DNA of 36,879 bases, taken from contig CAZBMF010000009.1 in NCBI GenBank assembly GCA_964492925.1, positions 1 to 36,879 on the forward strand, read 5' to 3'. The position numbers were made by a program, and so were the translations under genes. Positions 25,037 to 32,714 of this stretch are shown piece after piece; positions within the stretch are counted from its first letter, which is position 1; each line of letters opens with the position of its first letter. This stretch comes from VMCP01 sp964492925 (lineage in GTDB: Bacteria > Bacteroidota > Bacteroidia > NS11-12g > UBA955). The notes below the pieces were generated by a model that worked only from the letters and a program-made list of their open reading frames with translations, was not told where the DNA came from and did no database searches.

Positions 25037-25896
25037 AAGAAATTTCTGAAGAAAATCAGTGGCGCATATTTGAACTCCTTGAGGGAAATTTATCGCAAGA
25101 AGAACAATTACAATTGCTAGCGGAAATCGATAAACAATCGGAATTGAAAGATTTTTATCATTCGTTAAAGCAAACCTATTTACCCGCTGAAAAAGTTGAG
25201 TTTACCCATAAACATACATTATTAAAATCATCGATTGGGGTTATAAACTTCAGAAGTTATTTGAAATATGCAGCTGCTGCTGCTGTTATAGGCGTAACAG
25301 GATATATCCAATTTTTCAAAATTGCCCCCCCTATTAAAGTCAATCAAACCACTGTTCTTTCTCCGCTCAATGCACCCCCAAAGTCCAATATCCCTCACAA
25401 AAAAAACGAGTCTCAAATTCAAAAGTCTGTTGCTATACATCTACCTACAAACCCAAAATCCGCTAACACAAACAATATCAAACCATTAAAAACATTCAAC
25501 ACCAAAGAATTTAACCCTTCTACAAAACTTATTGATGAAAATCAGTTCTTAAATCAACTGCTTGAAAACAGATATTTGAGTAACAATGAGAAAAAAGACA
25601 TGATGTTAAAGTGGCTTTTATTAAATTCAAACTTCCAACAAGAACAACCTATCCAGGGAAATATAGAAGTGCCAGTAGAAGTTAAAGTGGTTAATCAAGA
25701 TATCTTGTCTCCAGCAGAATTGGAAGATCAAGAATTGAATGAAATTTGGGTGAAAGAAGCCAAACAAATGTTAAAAAAAGGACAAATACCAAAGGTAAAA
25801 TTGGTTTCAACTAAGAAAGAAAAAAAATGGTTGCCTAAATTTGAATTGGAAATTCAAACAGAAACAACATCCCTCGTTAAAAATCTAATTGAATAA
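25033..25896 (+). CDS. Putative membrane-bound anti-sigma factor
   Basis: The 287-residue protein has a short acidic cytoplasmic N-terminus (WRIFELLEGNLSQEEQLQLL, residues 10-29), as in Bacteroidota anti-sigma proteins. One membrane segment (about 76-97, rich in Ala) is followed by a ~190-residue periplasmic part. That part is low-complexity and Lys/Asn/Thr-rich to about residue 170, then charged (EVPVEVKVVNQDILSPAELEDQELNEIWVKEA). There is no His-Cys-Cys zinc motif. Its role as anti-sigma rests on position (4-base overlap with the ECF gene) and topology. The periplasmic part could sense the state of the outer-membrane protein encoded next. Confidence 0.6.
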   Translation: MKEISEENQWRIFELLEGNLSQEEQLQLLAEIDKQSELKDFYHSLKQTYLPAEKVEFTHKHTLLKSSIGVINFRSYLKYAAAAAVIGVTGYIQFFKIAPPIKVNQTTVLSPLNAPPKSNIPHKKNESQIQKSVAIHLPTNPKSANTNNIKPLKTFNTKEFNPSTKLIDENQFLNQLLENRYLSNNEKKDMMLKWLLLNSNFQQEQPIQGNIEVPVEVKVVNQDILSPAELEDQELNEIWVKEAKQMLKKGQIPKVKLVSTKKEKKWLPKFELEIQTETTSLVKNLIE

Positions 25897-25900
25897 ATAT

Positions 25901-27076
25901 ATGAACAGCAATATCAAATTCATCATCATGCTTATTATTGGATTATTTTCATTTTTAGGAAATATTCCCGAATTGGATGGTCAAAGCATTGATAATAAGA
26001 TTCAATCGAATAAAACTACATTGAGAAAGATTGTCATCATTGAGGATGATTTTCAAGGTGAGAAAAAAGAAATGGTGAAACAATACATTGACCAAATAAC
26101 AAAATGGTCTGAAACATCAGAAGGTTCAAATCTGAACAAACTTCCTGAGGTTCCTAAACAATTAAAGAATGTTAGCGTCATTGCCAAGATTTCCGAAGTC
26201 AATGATACACAAAAAATTGTAATTCAAATCTCCGACGTAAAAGAAGATCGTGAAGTAAAGTTCAAGAAAAATGGCAAGATTCAATCTGATGACATTCCCA
26301 ATCAATCAGAAGCAATAGAACCAGAACTTCAACCCATTCATCCTATGCCACCACCTCCTCCTCACGGACCAAGACGAGGGAGGATGGATGAGCGCAGGGC
26401 CATGAAACGAAACAAAAAAGCAGACAAAATTGTGAGTCAATCTAGATTTAACCTGGGTTTTCTGAGTGCAATGAACAAAAAAGAAATCTCTAATCTTCCA
26501 TTTCCATTGTACAATTCTATGCCGGAATTAGATGCTTCTAAGTCATTACAAATAGGTTTCGAACATAGCTGGGGTGTCAATTTAATCAAAGGAAAAGTGC
26601 GGGCTTGGTTTGGTATTACTTACGATATTCAAAACTATCGTTTTAAAAATAATCAGGTGAGGCTCGATAACAACAGCAATGAATTCACCTACTACTATGA
26701 AAATATCCAAGCAAATCCAGATAGAATTGCGGACAAATCTAAGTTGGTTTCAAATTATTTAGGGATTCCAATTTCAATTGGATTTCAGAACAAGAAAAGA
26801 AATCCTACATTTTCTATGAAGTTGGGTGTTCAAGCGTCTATGTTGGTGAGAAGCCACAGCAAAGTAAGGTTACTCAATGGCGACAAAGAAAAGTATTTTA
26901 CAGATTTTGGATTAAACAAATATGCGGTTTCACCTTTTGCTTATTTACAGTTCAAACATATTGGCATTTATGCTAAATATGGTATGACTGATATATTCAA
27001 AAAACCACAACAAAAATCAACCTCCCCTAGTCATAATTTTTCCATTGGGTTTACATTATCAACCAACATCAATTAG
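25901..27076 (+). CDS. Outer-membrane beta-barrel protein of the ECF module
   Basis: The ATG at 25901, 4 bases after the anti-sigma stop, is preferred over an in-frame TTG at 25889 inside it. The 391-residue protein has a signal peptide (FIIMLIIGLFSFLGNIPELDGQS), a charged N-terminal half, and a Pro-rich hinge near residues 144-155 (HPMPPPPPHGPRRGR). The C-terminal half, from about residue 185, is rich in alternating aromatic strands (LQIGFEHSWGVNL, VRAWFGITYDIQNYRF, YLGIPISIGFQ, FSIGFTLS), as in small outer-membrane barrels. It is probably the target or sensor output of the ECF system. It is followed by a strong terminator. Confidence 0.58.
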   Translation: MNSNIKFIIMLIIGLFSFLGNIPELDGQSIDNKIQSNKTTLRKIVIIEDDFQGEKKEMVKQYIDQITKWSETSEGSNLNKLPEVPKQLKNVSVIAKISEVNDTQKIVIQISDVKEDREVKFKKNGKIQSDDIPNQSEAIEPELQPIHPMPPPPPHGPRRGRMDERRAMKRNKKADKIVSQSRFNLGFLSAMNKKEISNLPFPLYNSMPELDASKSLQIGFEHSWGVNLIKGKVRAWFGITYDIQNYRFKNNQVRLDNNSNEFTYYYENIQANPDRIADKSKLVSNYLGIPISIGFQNKKRNPTFSMKLGVQASMLVRSHSKVRLLNGDKEKYFTDFGLNKYAVSPFAYLQFKHIGIYAKYGMTDIFKKPQQKSTSPSHNFSIGFTLSTNIN

Positions 27077-27099
27077 TTCGATAACCACACCAAATAATA

Positions 27100-27131
27100 G
27101 ACAAAAGGATGCCAAATGGCATCCTTTTGTC
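27100..27131 (+). terminator. Terminator of the ECF operon
   Basis: A perfect 14-bp stem (27100-27113 with 27118-27131) with an AAAT loop and a GGATGCC/GGCATCC core is followed by TATTTTTG. It lies 23 bases after the stop codon. The -7 box of menB begins two bases later, so terminator and promoter are fused end to end. Confidence 0.88.
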
Positions 27132-27132
27132 G

Positions 27133-27140
27133 TATTTTTG
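27133..27140 (+). promoter_or_regulatory. Candidate -7 box of menB
   Basis: TATTTTTG followed by C fits TAnnTTTG and ends 8 bases before the menB ATG. The -33 region would fall inside the upstream terminator hairpin. The mRNA would be near-leaderless. Confidence 0.5.
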
Positions 27141-27148
27141 CATTTATT

Positions 27149-27973
27149 ATGACAAATCAAAGAGTTTGGACAACCATAGAAACGTTTTCAGATATTTTAT
27201 TTGAAATGCACGAAGGCATTGCTAAAGTAACCATCAACAGGCCAGAAGTATATAATGCCTTCAGACCTCAAACGGTGATGGATATGCTCAAAGCTTTCGA
27301 TATTTGCAGGGAACGTCAAGATATCAATGTTGTTATTTTAACGGGAATTGGAGACAAAGCATTTTGTTCAGGTGGTGACCAAAATGTTAAAGGAATTGGC
27401 GGTTATGTAGACGACAATGGTGTTCCACGTTTGAATGTACTTGATTTGCATAAAAAAATCAGATCTCTACCTAAGCCTGTAATTGCCATGGTAAATGGCT
27501 ATGCCATTGGTGGAGGACATGTTTTGCACGTGGTATGTGATTTAACCATCGCATCTGAAAATGCAAAATTTGGTCAAACTGGCCCTAAGGTAGGAAGCTT
27601 TGATGGCGGATTTGGAAGCAGTTATTTGGCTAGAATCGTTGGACAGAAAAAAGCCCGTGAAATTTGGTTTTTATGTCGTCAATATACGGCTATTGAATGC
27701 GAGCAAATGGGTTTGGTAAACAAAGTTGTTCCGTTTGAACAACTTGAAGATGAAACCATTGATTGGTGCAAAACCATTATGGAAAGAAGTCCAATGGCCA
27801 TTCGTATGTTAAAACGTGCATTCAATGCCGAATTGGATGGTCAACACGGATTGATGGAGCTTGCTGGAGATGCAACCTTGCTTTATTACCTCACTGAAGA
27901 AGCACAAGAAGGCAAACATGCATTTTTAGAAAAACGCAAACCTGATTTCCATAAATATCCTAAATTCCCTTAA
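27149..27973 (+). CDS. menB: 1,4-dihydroxy-2-naphthoyl-CoA synthase (MenB)
   Basis: MenB closes the second ring in menaquinone synthesis, acting on o-succinylbenzoyl-CoA. The ATG at 27149 is chosen: the in-frame ATG at 27116 lies inside the terminator hairpin and would precede the likely promoter. The 274-residue protein has CSGGDQNVKG (73-82), VNGYAIGGGHVLHVVCD (115-131), FGQTGPKVGSFDGGFGSSYLARIVG (141-165) and AREIWFLCRQY. The Gln143 and Trp173 positions are those that bind bicarbonate in type I MenB. KHAFLEKRKPDFHKYPKFP is the characteristic C-terminus. It shows that the organism uses menaquinone, the electron acceptor of the succinate dehydrogenase encoded at the window's end. Confidence 0.96.
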   Translation: MTNQRVWTTIETFSDILFEMHEGIAKVTINRPEVYNAFRPQTVMDMLKAFDICRERQDINVVILTGIGDKAFCSGGDQNVKGIGGYVDDNGVPRLNVLDLHKKIRSLPKPVIAMVNGYAIGGGHVLHVVCDLTIASENAKFGQTGPKVGSFDGGFGSSYLARIVGQKKAREIWFLCRQYTAIECEQMGLVNKVVPFEQLEDETIDWCKTIMERSPMAIRMLKRAFNAELDGQHGLMELAGDATLLYYLTEEAQEGKHAFLEKRKPDFHKYPKFP

Positions 27974-28022
27974 TCTATTTGACAATCAACCATTAAATTA
28001 GTAATTGGAGAAGATTATTTCA

Positions 28023-28059
28023 GAGGGATATCTTATTTTTACACAATAAAATATCCCTC
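28023..28059. promoter_or_regulatory. Inverted repeat abutting the start of the YHYH gene
   Basis: GAGGGATAT (28023-28031) and ATATCCCTC (28051-28059) are perfect 9-base arms with a 19-base spacer. The right arm ends directly before the ATG at 28060. The spacer holds TATTTTTA, one mismatch from the -7 consensus. It could be an operator around the promoter or, if transcription starts upstream, a hairpin that hides the start codon. Confidence 0.45.
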
Positions 28060-29271
28060 ATGAATAAAACTAAAGTCTTCATGCTCATAATCACTATTTT
28101 TTTCGGCAAAACGGTGATTGCTCAACCTGAGTTAAGCTCTTGGATTCTCAACACAAATGGTGCTACCGGGTTTAACGGCATTGCGAGCAACATTCAAAAA
28201 TTACAATATTCAACTGATTATATTTACGTTAGTGCAACATGCATTCCGGGTTATGATATTGGCCCATGGAAAGCAAATCCCAACACCGCATCAAATCAGA
28301 ATTTCGTTTTCAAGATCACTCGAAAACCTACTAAAAACACAGGTACTGCATCAAAAGTAGGACTTGGTCATGTGGGAATTTGGAGTAATGGCGTGAGTAT
28401 TTACAATGCGTCAGATGGCATGAGTTACAACAATGCTGGAGTTTGGAATCGAAATGCTTATTTCTTTGAAGGAATAAGTTTCGACAATTGCTTAGGACAT
28501 CCGGCACAAAATGGAGAATACCACCATCATGTAAGTCCTAAATGCTTATACAACAGCGTTGACTCATCGAAGCACTCTCCTATTATTGGATATGCATGGG
28601 ATGGATTTCCAATTTATGGCGCCTATGCCTATACCAATACGGATGGAACCGGCAAAATTAAACGCATGAATTCAAGCTACAAGGTAAAATCAATAGTAAC
28701 CCGTACAAATGGTCCAAATCCTGACCAAACTTACCCACTTGGATGTTTCATGGAAGATTATGAGTTTGTTGCTGGATATGGCGATTTAGACGAAAGAAAC
28801 GGCAGGTATTGCATTACCCCGGATTATCCATCAGGCACATACGCCTATTTTGTAACAATCGATGAGAACCAAACTCCGGTATTCCCGTACGTAATGTACA
28901 GCACATATTATGGAGTTGTAACACCTGGAAATCAAGGTCCAGGATCTGGGCATGTAACTATTACGGAAGCGGTAGACACCTACAACCCTAGTACTGGCTC
29001 CAATATCCCTCAAAAACAAGAGGAGAAAATCGACATTTTCCCAAATCCATCTAATGGATGGTTAAATCTGATGATTTCAAACTCAAATGCCAATAATTAT
29101 GAATTAGTTATTCGAAATTCTTTGGGACAAACTGTGTTGTATAAAAACAACTTACAACCAACCATTGGATATACGCTATCAATTGAAAAACAATCAACTG
29201 GGATGTATTTTGCAGAAATTAAATTGGGAACAAAGAGCATTAAAACGCTGAAAATTATTCGTGAAAGGTAA
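28060..29271 (+). CDS. YHYH-domain secreted protein with T9SS type A sorting domain
   Basis: The 403-residue protein has a signal peptide (residues 1-22, IITIFFGKTVIAQP). The middle (about 45-300) resembles the YHYH domain: the ring GHVGIWSNGVSIYNASDGMSY, CLGHPAQNGEYHHHVSP (154-157 read YHHH, a variant of YHYH), GYAWDGFPIYGAYAY, and GCFMEDYEFV with YCITPDYPSGTYAYFVTID. The His cluster suggests metal binding, but no activity is established that I can name. The C-terminus (IFPNPSNGWLNLMISNS..., LGQTVLY, TGMYFAEIKLGTKSIKTLKIIRER) is a T9SS sorting domain, so it is secreted. Confidence 0.8.
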   Translation: MNKTKVFMLIITIFFGKTVIAQPELSSWILNTNGATGFNGIASNIQKLQYSTDYIYVSATCIPGYDIGPWKANPNTASNQNFVFKITRKPTKNTGTASKVGLGHVGIWSNGVSIYNASDGMSYNNAGVWNRNAYFFEGISFDNCLGHPAQNGEYHHHVSPKCLYNSVDSSKHSPIIGYAWDGFPIYGAYAYTNTDGTGKIKRMNSSYKVKSIVTRTNGPNPDQTYPLGCFMEDYEFVAGYGDLDERNGRYCITPDYPSGTYAYFVTIDENQTPVFPYVMYSTYYGVVTPGNQGPGSGHVTITEAVDTYNPSTGSNIPQKQEEKIDIFPNPSNGWLNLMISNSNANNYELVIRNSLGQTVLYKNNLQPTIGYTLSIEKQSTGMYFAEIKLGTKSIKTLKIIRER

Positions 29272-29329
29272 TTAAGCACCGAAAATGGTGATAAATCCAA
29301 ATTCTTGATATTCTCAAATTGTTTAATAA

Positions 29330-29361
29330 AAATGCCCTTGAAAAATTTTCCAAGGGCATTT
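29330..29361. terminator. Bidirectional terminator between the YHYH gene and the outer-membrane protein gene
   Basis: The arms AAATGCCCTTG (29330-29340) and CAAGGGCATTT (29351-29361) pair perfectly around an A/T-rich loop. The loop can extend the stem with one bulged C. It lies between convergent genes ending at 29271 and 29410. Confidence 0.75.
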
Positions 29362-29409
29362 AATCAAACCAAAAAATAGTTCAATATTTGTGAAGGTTCA
29401 TTTTTCAAA

Positions 29410-30180
29410 TCAAAGCAAATAACACAATCCGATTTTTGCTTGAAATAATTTCGCTGAGCTAATGTGTTTTAATGCATTGTATTGATAATACGGCGTAATA
29501 TCATAAAACACACCACCTTCACCAGCAAAATCCATTAAATTGCCTTCTAATGATTGGTAAAAGGTATATCCAAACCCAATATTATATTCCAATCCTACTT
29601 GATCTGCGAGCATCCTTCTTCCACCGAAAAAATAACTAATGGAAAATACCGTTGCAGAAGGAATATTTGTAGTAGCTTTCATAACAGGATCGATTCTATC
29701 AGATTCCCATTTTGTAATTTTAGGATCAACAGATAAAAATCCCAATGAAAATTCTAGGCTGGTGTTCATACCATAAGGAGCAATACCACCTTTTTCTGAG
29801 CTAAACCATTTTGGTGTCACTTTAATTTCATTAAACGTGTAATCAATGGTTCCAGCTTGAGGGTAATAATAGTCCGAAGAACTACCATTATCTCCTATCA
29901 AAGTTAAATTTTCATAGCCAATCATGTTTTGATCCATTGATTGACTGGTAGAACTAAATCCCAAATTCCAGGCAAAATCCTCACTACGGGGTATTTCATA
30001 CGAAAAACCATAATTTACTTTCATTAAAGGGCCTTCAAAAATTGCATTTCCCATGAGGCCATTAATGTCTAATTGTATCAAATTTTTACGACCCAAGTAC
30101 CCAGGGTTAGATTGGGCGTCGGCTATTTGAGTTGCAAAAAATGCAAAACAAAGTATCAATATTTTTCTTAAAACTTGCAT
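29410..30180 (-). CDS. Putative outer-membrane beta-barrel protein
   Basis: The 256-residue protein has a signal peptide (KILILCFAFFATQIADAQSN). Many strands with alternating aromatic and small residues follow (MKVNYGFSYEIP, FAWNLGFSSTSQ, LEFSLGFLS, GLEYNIGFGYTFYQSL), and it ends AKIGLCYLL, a typical hydrophobic barrel end. I do not recognise a named family. It lies 15 bases downstream of the M48 protease gene on the same strand, so the two are probably co-transcribed. The protease might act on, or help assemble, outer-membrane proteins such as this one; that is inference from position. Confidence 0.55.
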   Translation of the reverse strand: MQVLRKILILCFAFFATQIADAQSNPGYLGRKNLIQLDINGLMGNAIFEGPLMKVNYGFSYEIPRSEDFAWNLGFSSTSQSMDQNMIGYENLTLIGDNGSSSDYYYPQAGTIDYTFNEIKVTPKWFSSEKGGIAPYGMNTSLEFSLGFLSVDPKITKWESDRIDPVMKATTNIPSATVFSISYFFGGRRMLADQVGLEYNIGFGYTFYQSLEGNLMDFAGEGGVFYDITPYYQYNALKHISSAKLFQAKIGLCYLL

Positions 30181-30195
30181 GTTGTATTTTCTTTA

Positions 30196-32520
30196 TTACT
30201 TACCCGAAATGTGTTTAACTTCATAAATCATTTTATAAATATGTGCCCTTAAGAAATCATTTCTTATACCAGATTGATAACTGCGCGAGGAAGTATACAC
30301 CTGACGACCTGTTTCTGTATTGTAGGCCACAATTTTCTCTTTAAAATACTTATCTGTTTGAAATTGTTGAGCCAAATAAAAAGGCAAATACAATGGATAA
30401 AAAACTGAATAAATCAATCCCTGTATGTTAAACGGCCTTGGAATTTCTACATAATCATAATTGATATTCATCAAATAGGGAGTTTCACTCGATTGATTTT
30501 TATTCAAATATTGCTTGTAGAAGAGTATCATTTGGTTGGTATCGTTGTTTAATCTTTCAGATAACCAATCATTATTCAGAGAATATGCATTCAAATCATT
30601 TGTGGTTAAAGATTTCCCAACCGAATTCTCCAACAATTGAACATCTGTATTTGCAACTTGTGAAACATATTCCCAGTTATCCATAATTCTCTTCCTGGTA
30701 GCTTCTTCTACAAAATAATTTCTCTTGGTTTCGAGATTGTCATAATTCATGTCTACCCTTCCACTTGAATAGGTAATTTTAGGTTGAAGTAAAACCAAAT
30801 TATTGACATTTTTATTTGTATGTTCATATCGCAATTTATTTAGTCTTTCTCTTTCTGAGTAAGACAATTTCACTTGCTTGGTATTTTCTACTAAATCAGT
30901 TTTAATTGCTTCAAAATAAGCTGCCAAATCTTCTTTTGATTTTTTATCTAAATGATCAAATGCACCGAAGTAATAGACCAAATTTACAACCAAATCAGTT
31001 GAGGAGCTTCGTGAAATTCTAGATCTTGGATTTCTTAATTTACCATCTGATATTTTTGCTGTTGTATCTCCTGCTGGAATTTGTTTGGTATCTACCTGCG
31101 CAGCAGCAGGTTTGAAATTGATAAAATCAATCAATCTGAAATTCAATCTCGTTTGCATAAGTATGAATGTTCTGTCGCAAACAGATTTAATAAACTCATC
31201 CGTTTTATTGGCCTGCTGAATACTCCAAATTAAACTTGAAGCCAAGGCGGCAAAATCTCTGGCCTCCATTAAATTAAATGCTGCAGAAATTGGGCGCCAT
31301 TCTCCTCTATTATAGTTGATGCTCAAACCGTAATCATCTACGTTATGTTTGTTAATTTTATGTTCAACAATACCATAAAGGCTCATTGCCTCTACACGAT
31401 TGATAAAAACAGATTTTCCATACAACATTTCAACAACTTTGGCCAAATAATAGCTTCTACCAAAATCGGCTCTTTTCACATATAACAACAACAACTCGAA
31501 TCTGGAAATCTTCTGCATTTCCTTAAACTTTGATTCTCCTACGATGTATTTTTTATTTCCAAGAAAATCCTTTTTATCAATAGTAATTTTGAGTTGATCG
31601 ATTCTTTTATCTAAACTTGGATGAGTACTTGTTTCTTCGTCGCTTTCCTCTTTGTCAATTTTATCATCAAATTCTTTGGCTGTTTTCAATTGATTTTGAA
31701 TATCATCATACAAGGTAACTGGGAATTTGTAATTGTTTTTTTCAAAATTAGAAAGCGTCATTGGGGTTTCTAAAAAAGGAAATTCTGTAAATTTCAACAT
31801 TTCAAACACATAAATTCCTTCATTCAAATCATACTGAGATTTTTTGAGTAATTCATATCCCAATTCATCGGCTTCATATTCTTGCTCTTTGCTAAATCGA
31901 TAAAGTCTTTTCAATTTAGATTCCAAGTCACCACCGTAATTTCTGCGAGATTCTGCAATGGTTTTCTTTACTTCTTTATATTGTTTTAAAGAATGATTTT
32001 TTACAAAATGTTGAATTTCATGGGCCAATATCACTGCCAGTTGAGATTCGTTCTCAAGTCTCGCTAATAAACCAATGGTTACTACTACAATTCCATTGTG
32101 CGTAGTATAGGCATTGGGCACATGTGATTTCAAGACAAAAAAGCTAAGCTTATCTCTTAATGTTTGATCGTCTTTTAACAATTCATCTGCAACATCATTC
32201 ACAAATTCAGACATTGGATCTCCGAATAAAATCTGTCCGCTCGTTAACAGTTGATCTTCAAAAAAGCTCGATTCTACAGCGTGATCCATCTCGGTGCGTT
32301 TTTCTGATCGTTTGCTACTCGATTTGTCCTTAATATTCCGAACCGCCTCTTTTGCCTTTGAACTTGTGAGCTTTGTAAAAATCGATGGAATGGGTCCTTG
32401 ACAAATTTGGGGTTGATAATTTTGAAAATCTATTGCATCAGATTTGTTTTGTGCTGATGCTTCATGAAAGACCAACATACAAGTTAGCAGCATGAAACTG
32501 CTTTTGATTATTCTAATCAT
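30196..32520 (-). CDS. Exported M48-family metalloprotease with a long C-terminal extension
   Basis: The signal peptide (MIRIIKSSFMLLTCMLVFHEASAQ) sends this 774-residue protein to the periplasm. The zinc site is complete: HEIQH at 167-171 (LAVILAHEIQHFVKNHSLKQ) and the third ligand in QEYEADELGYELL (Glu216). This is the M48 pattern also seen in BepA/Oma1-type quality-control proteases. The peptidase part ends near residue 320 (HPSLDKRI). The remaining ~450 residues contain no domain I recognise and no clear TPR repeats, and are rich in Asn, Tyr and Lys. That makes it much longer than BepA (487 residues). It lies next to dnaJ-grpE, separated by a terminator and TGNCA elements. Confidence 0.82.
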   Translation of the reverse strand: MIRIIKSSFMLLTCMLVFHEASAQNKSDAIDFQNYQPQICQGPIPSIFTKLTSSKAKEAVRNIKDKSSSKRSEKRTEMDHAVESSFFEDQLLTSGQILFGDPMSEFVNDVADELLKDDQTLRDKLSFFVLKSHVPNAYTTHNGIVVVTIGLLARLENESQLAVILAHEIQHFVKNHSLKQYKEVKKTIAESRRNYGGDLESKLKRLYRFSKEQEYEADELGYELLKKSQYDLNEGIYVFEMLKFTEFPFLETPMTLSNFEKNNYKFPVTLYDDIQNQLKTAKEFDDKIDKEESDEETSTHPSLDKRIDQLKITIDKKDFLGNKKYIVGESKFKEMQKISRFELLLLYVKRADFGRSYYLAKVVEMLYGKSVFINRVEAMSLYGIVEHKINKHNVDDYGLSINYNRGEWRPISAAFNLMEARDFAALASSLIWSIQQANKTDEFIKSVCDRTFILMQTRLNFRLIDFINFKPAAAQVDTKQIPAGDTTAKISDGKLRNPRSRISRSSSTDLVVNLVYYFGAFDHLDKKSKEDLAAYFEAIKTDLVENTKQVKLSYSERERLNKLRYEHTNKNVNNLVLLQPKITYSSGRVDMNYDNLETKRNYFVEEATRKRIMDNWEYVSQVANTDVQLLENSVGKSLTTNDLNAYSLNNDWLSERLNNDTNQMILFYKQYLNKNQSSETPYLMNINYDYVEIPRPFNIQGLIYSVFYPLYLPFYLAQQFQTDKYFKEKIVAYNTETGRQVYTSSRSYQSGIRNDFLRAHIYKMIYEVKHISGK

Positions 32521-32569
32521 TGATTTTAAATTTATTAAAAGTATTTCAAATTAATGGTGAACATTTGGT

Positions 32570-32598
32570 AAAAAAAAGGACAACCATTAAGATTGTCC
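32570..32598 (-). terminator. Terminator of the grpE-dnaJ operon
   Basis: On the minus strand GGACAATC pairs with GGTTGTCC (8 pairs, one a G-U) around a 5-base loop, followed by a run of eight T. It lies 117 bases past the dnaJ stop, a long 3' end, and 50 bases before the M48 gene start. It could also act as an attenuator in front of that gene. Confidence 0.75.
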
Positions 32599-32649
32599 AA
32601 ATAAATGTTAATTGATAAATCTAACAGTGATGTTTTTTTTTTGAAGAAT

Positions 32650-32706
32650 TGCCAGAATGTCATATTTGTTTCAACAAGTACTAAGCTGGCTAAAACATGA
32701 CATTCT
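32650..32706. repeat. 10-bp inverted repeat with embedded TGNCA elements behind dnaJ
   Basis: AGAATGTCAT (32654-32663) and ATGACATTCT (32697-32706) are perfect inverted copies 33 bases apart, 9 bases past the dnaJ stop. The left copy is part of TGCCA-GAA-TGTCA (32650-32662). The same spaced pair, TGCCA-TTC-TGTCA, is found upstream of grpE. Confidence 0.45.
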
Positions 32707-32714
32707 TTTTACAA

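Noticed and set aside
25268..25285. Run of GCTGCT-like triplets
   Set aside because: These are alanine codons of the anti-sigma membrane segment, not a separate repeat element.
27116..27148. Longer start for MenB
   Set aside because: The extra codons lie in the terminator hairpin and upstream of the likely transcript start.
32632..32642. Run of ten T near the dnaJ 3' region
   Set aside because: A homopolymer in AT-rich DNA, with no hairpin directly before it on the plus strand.
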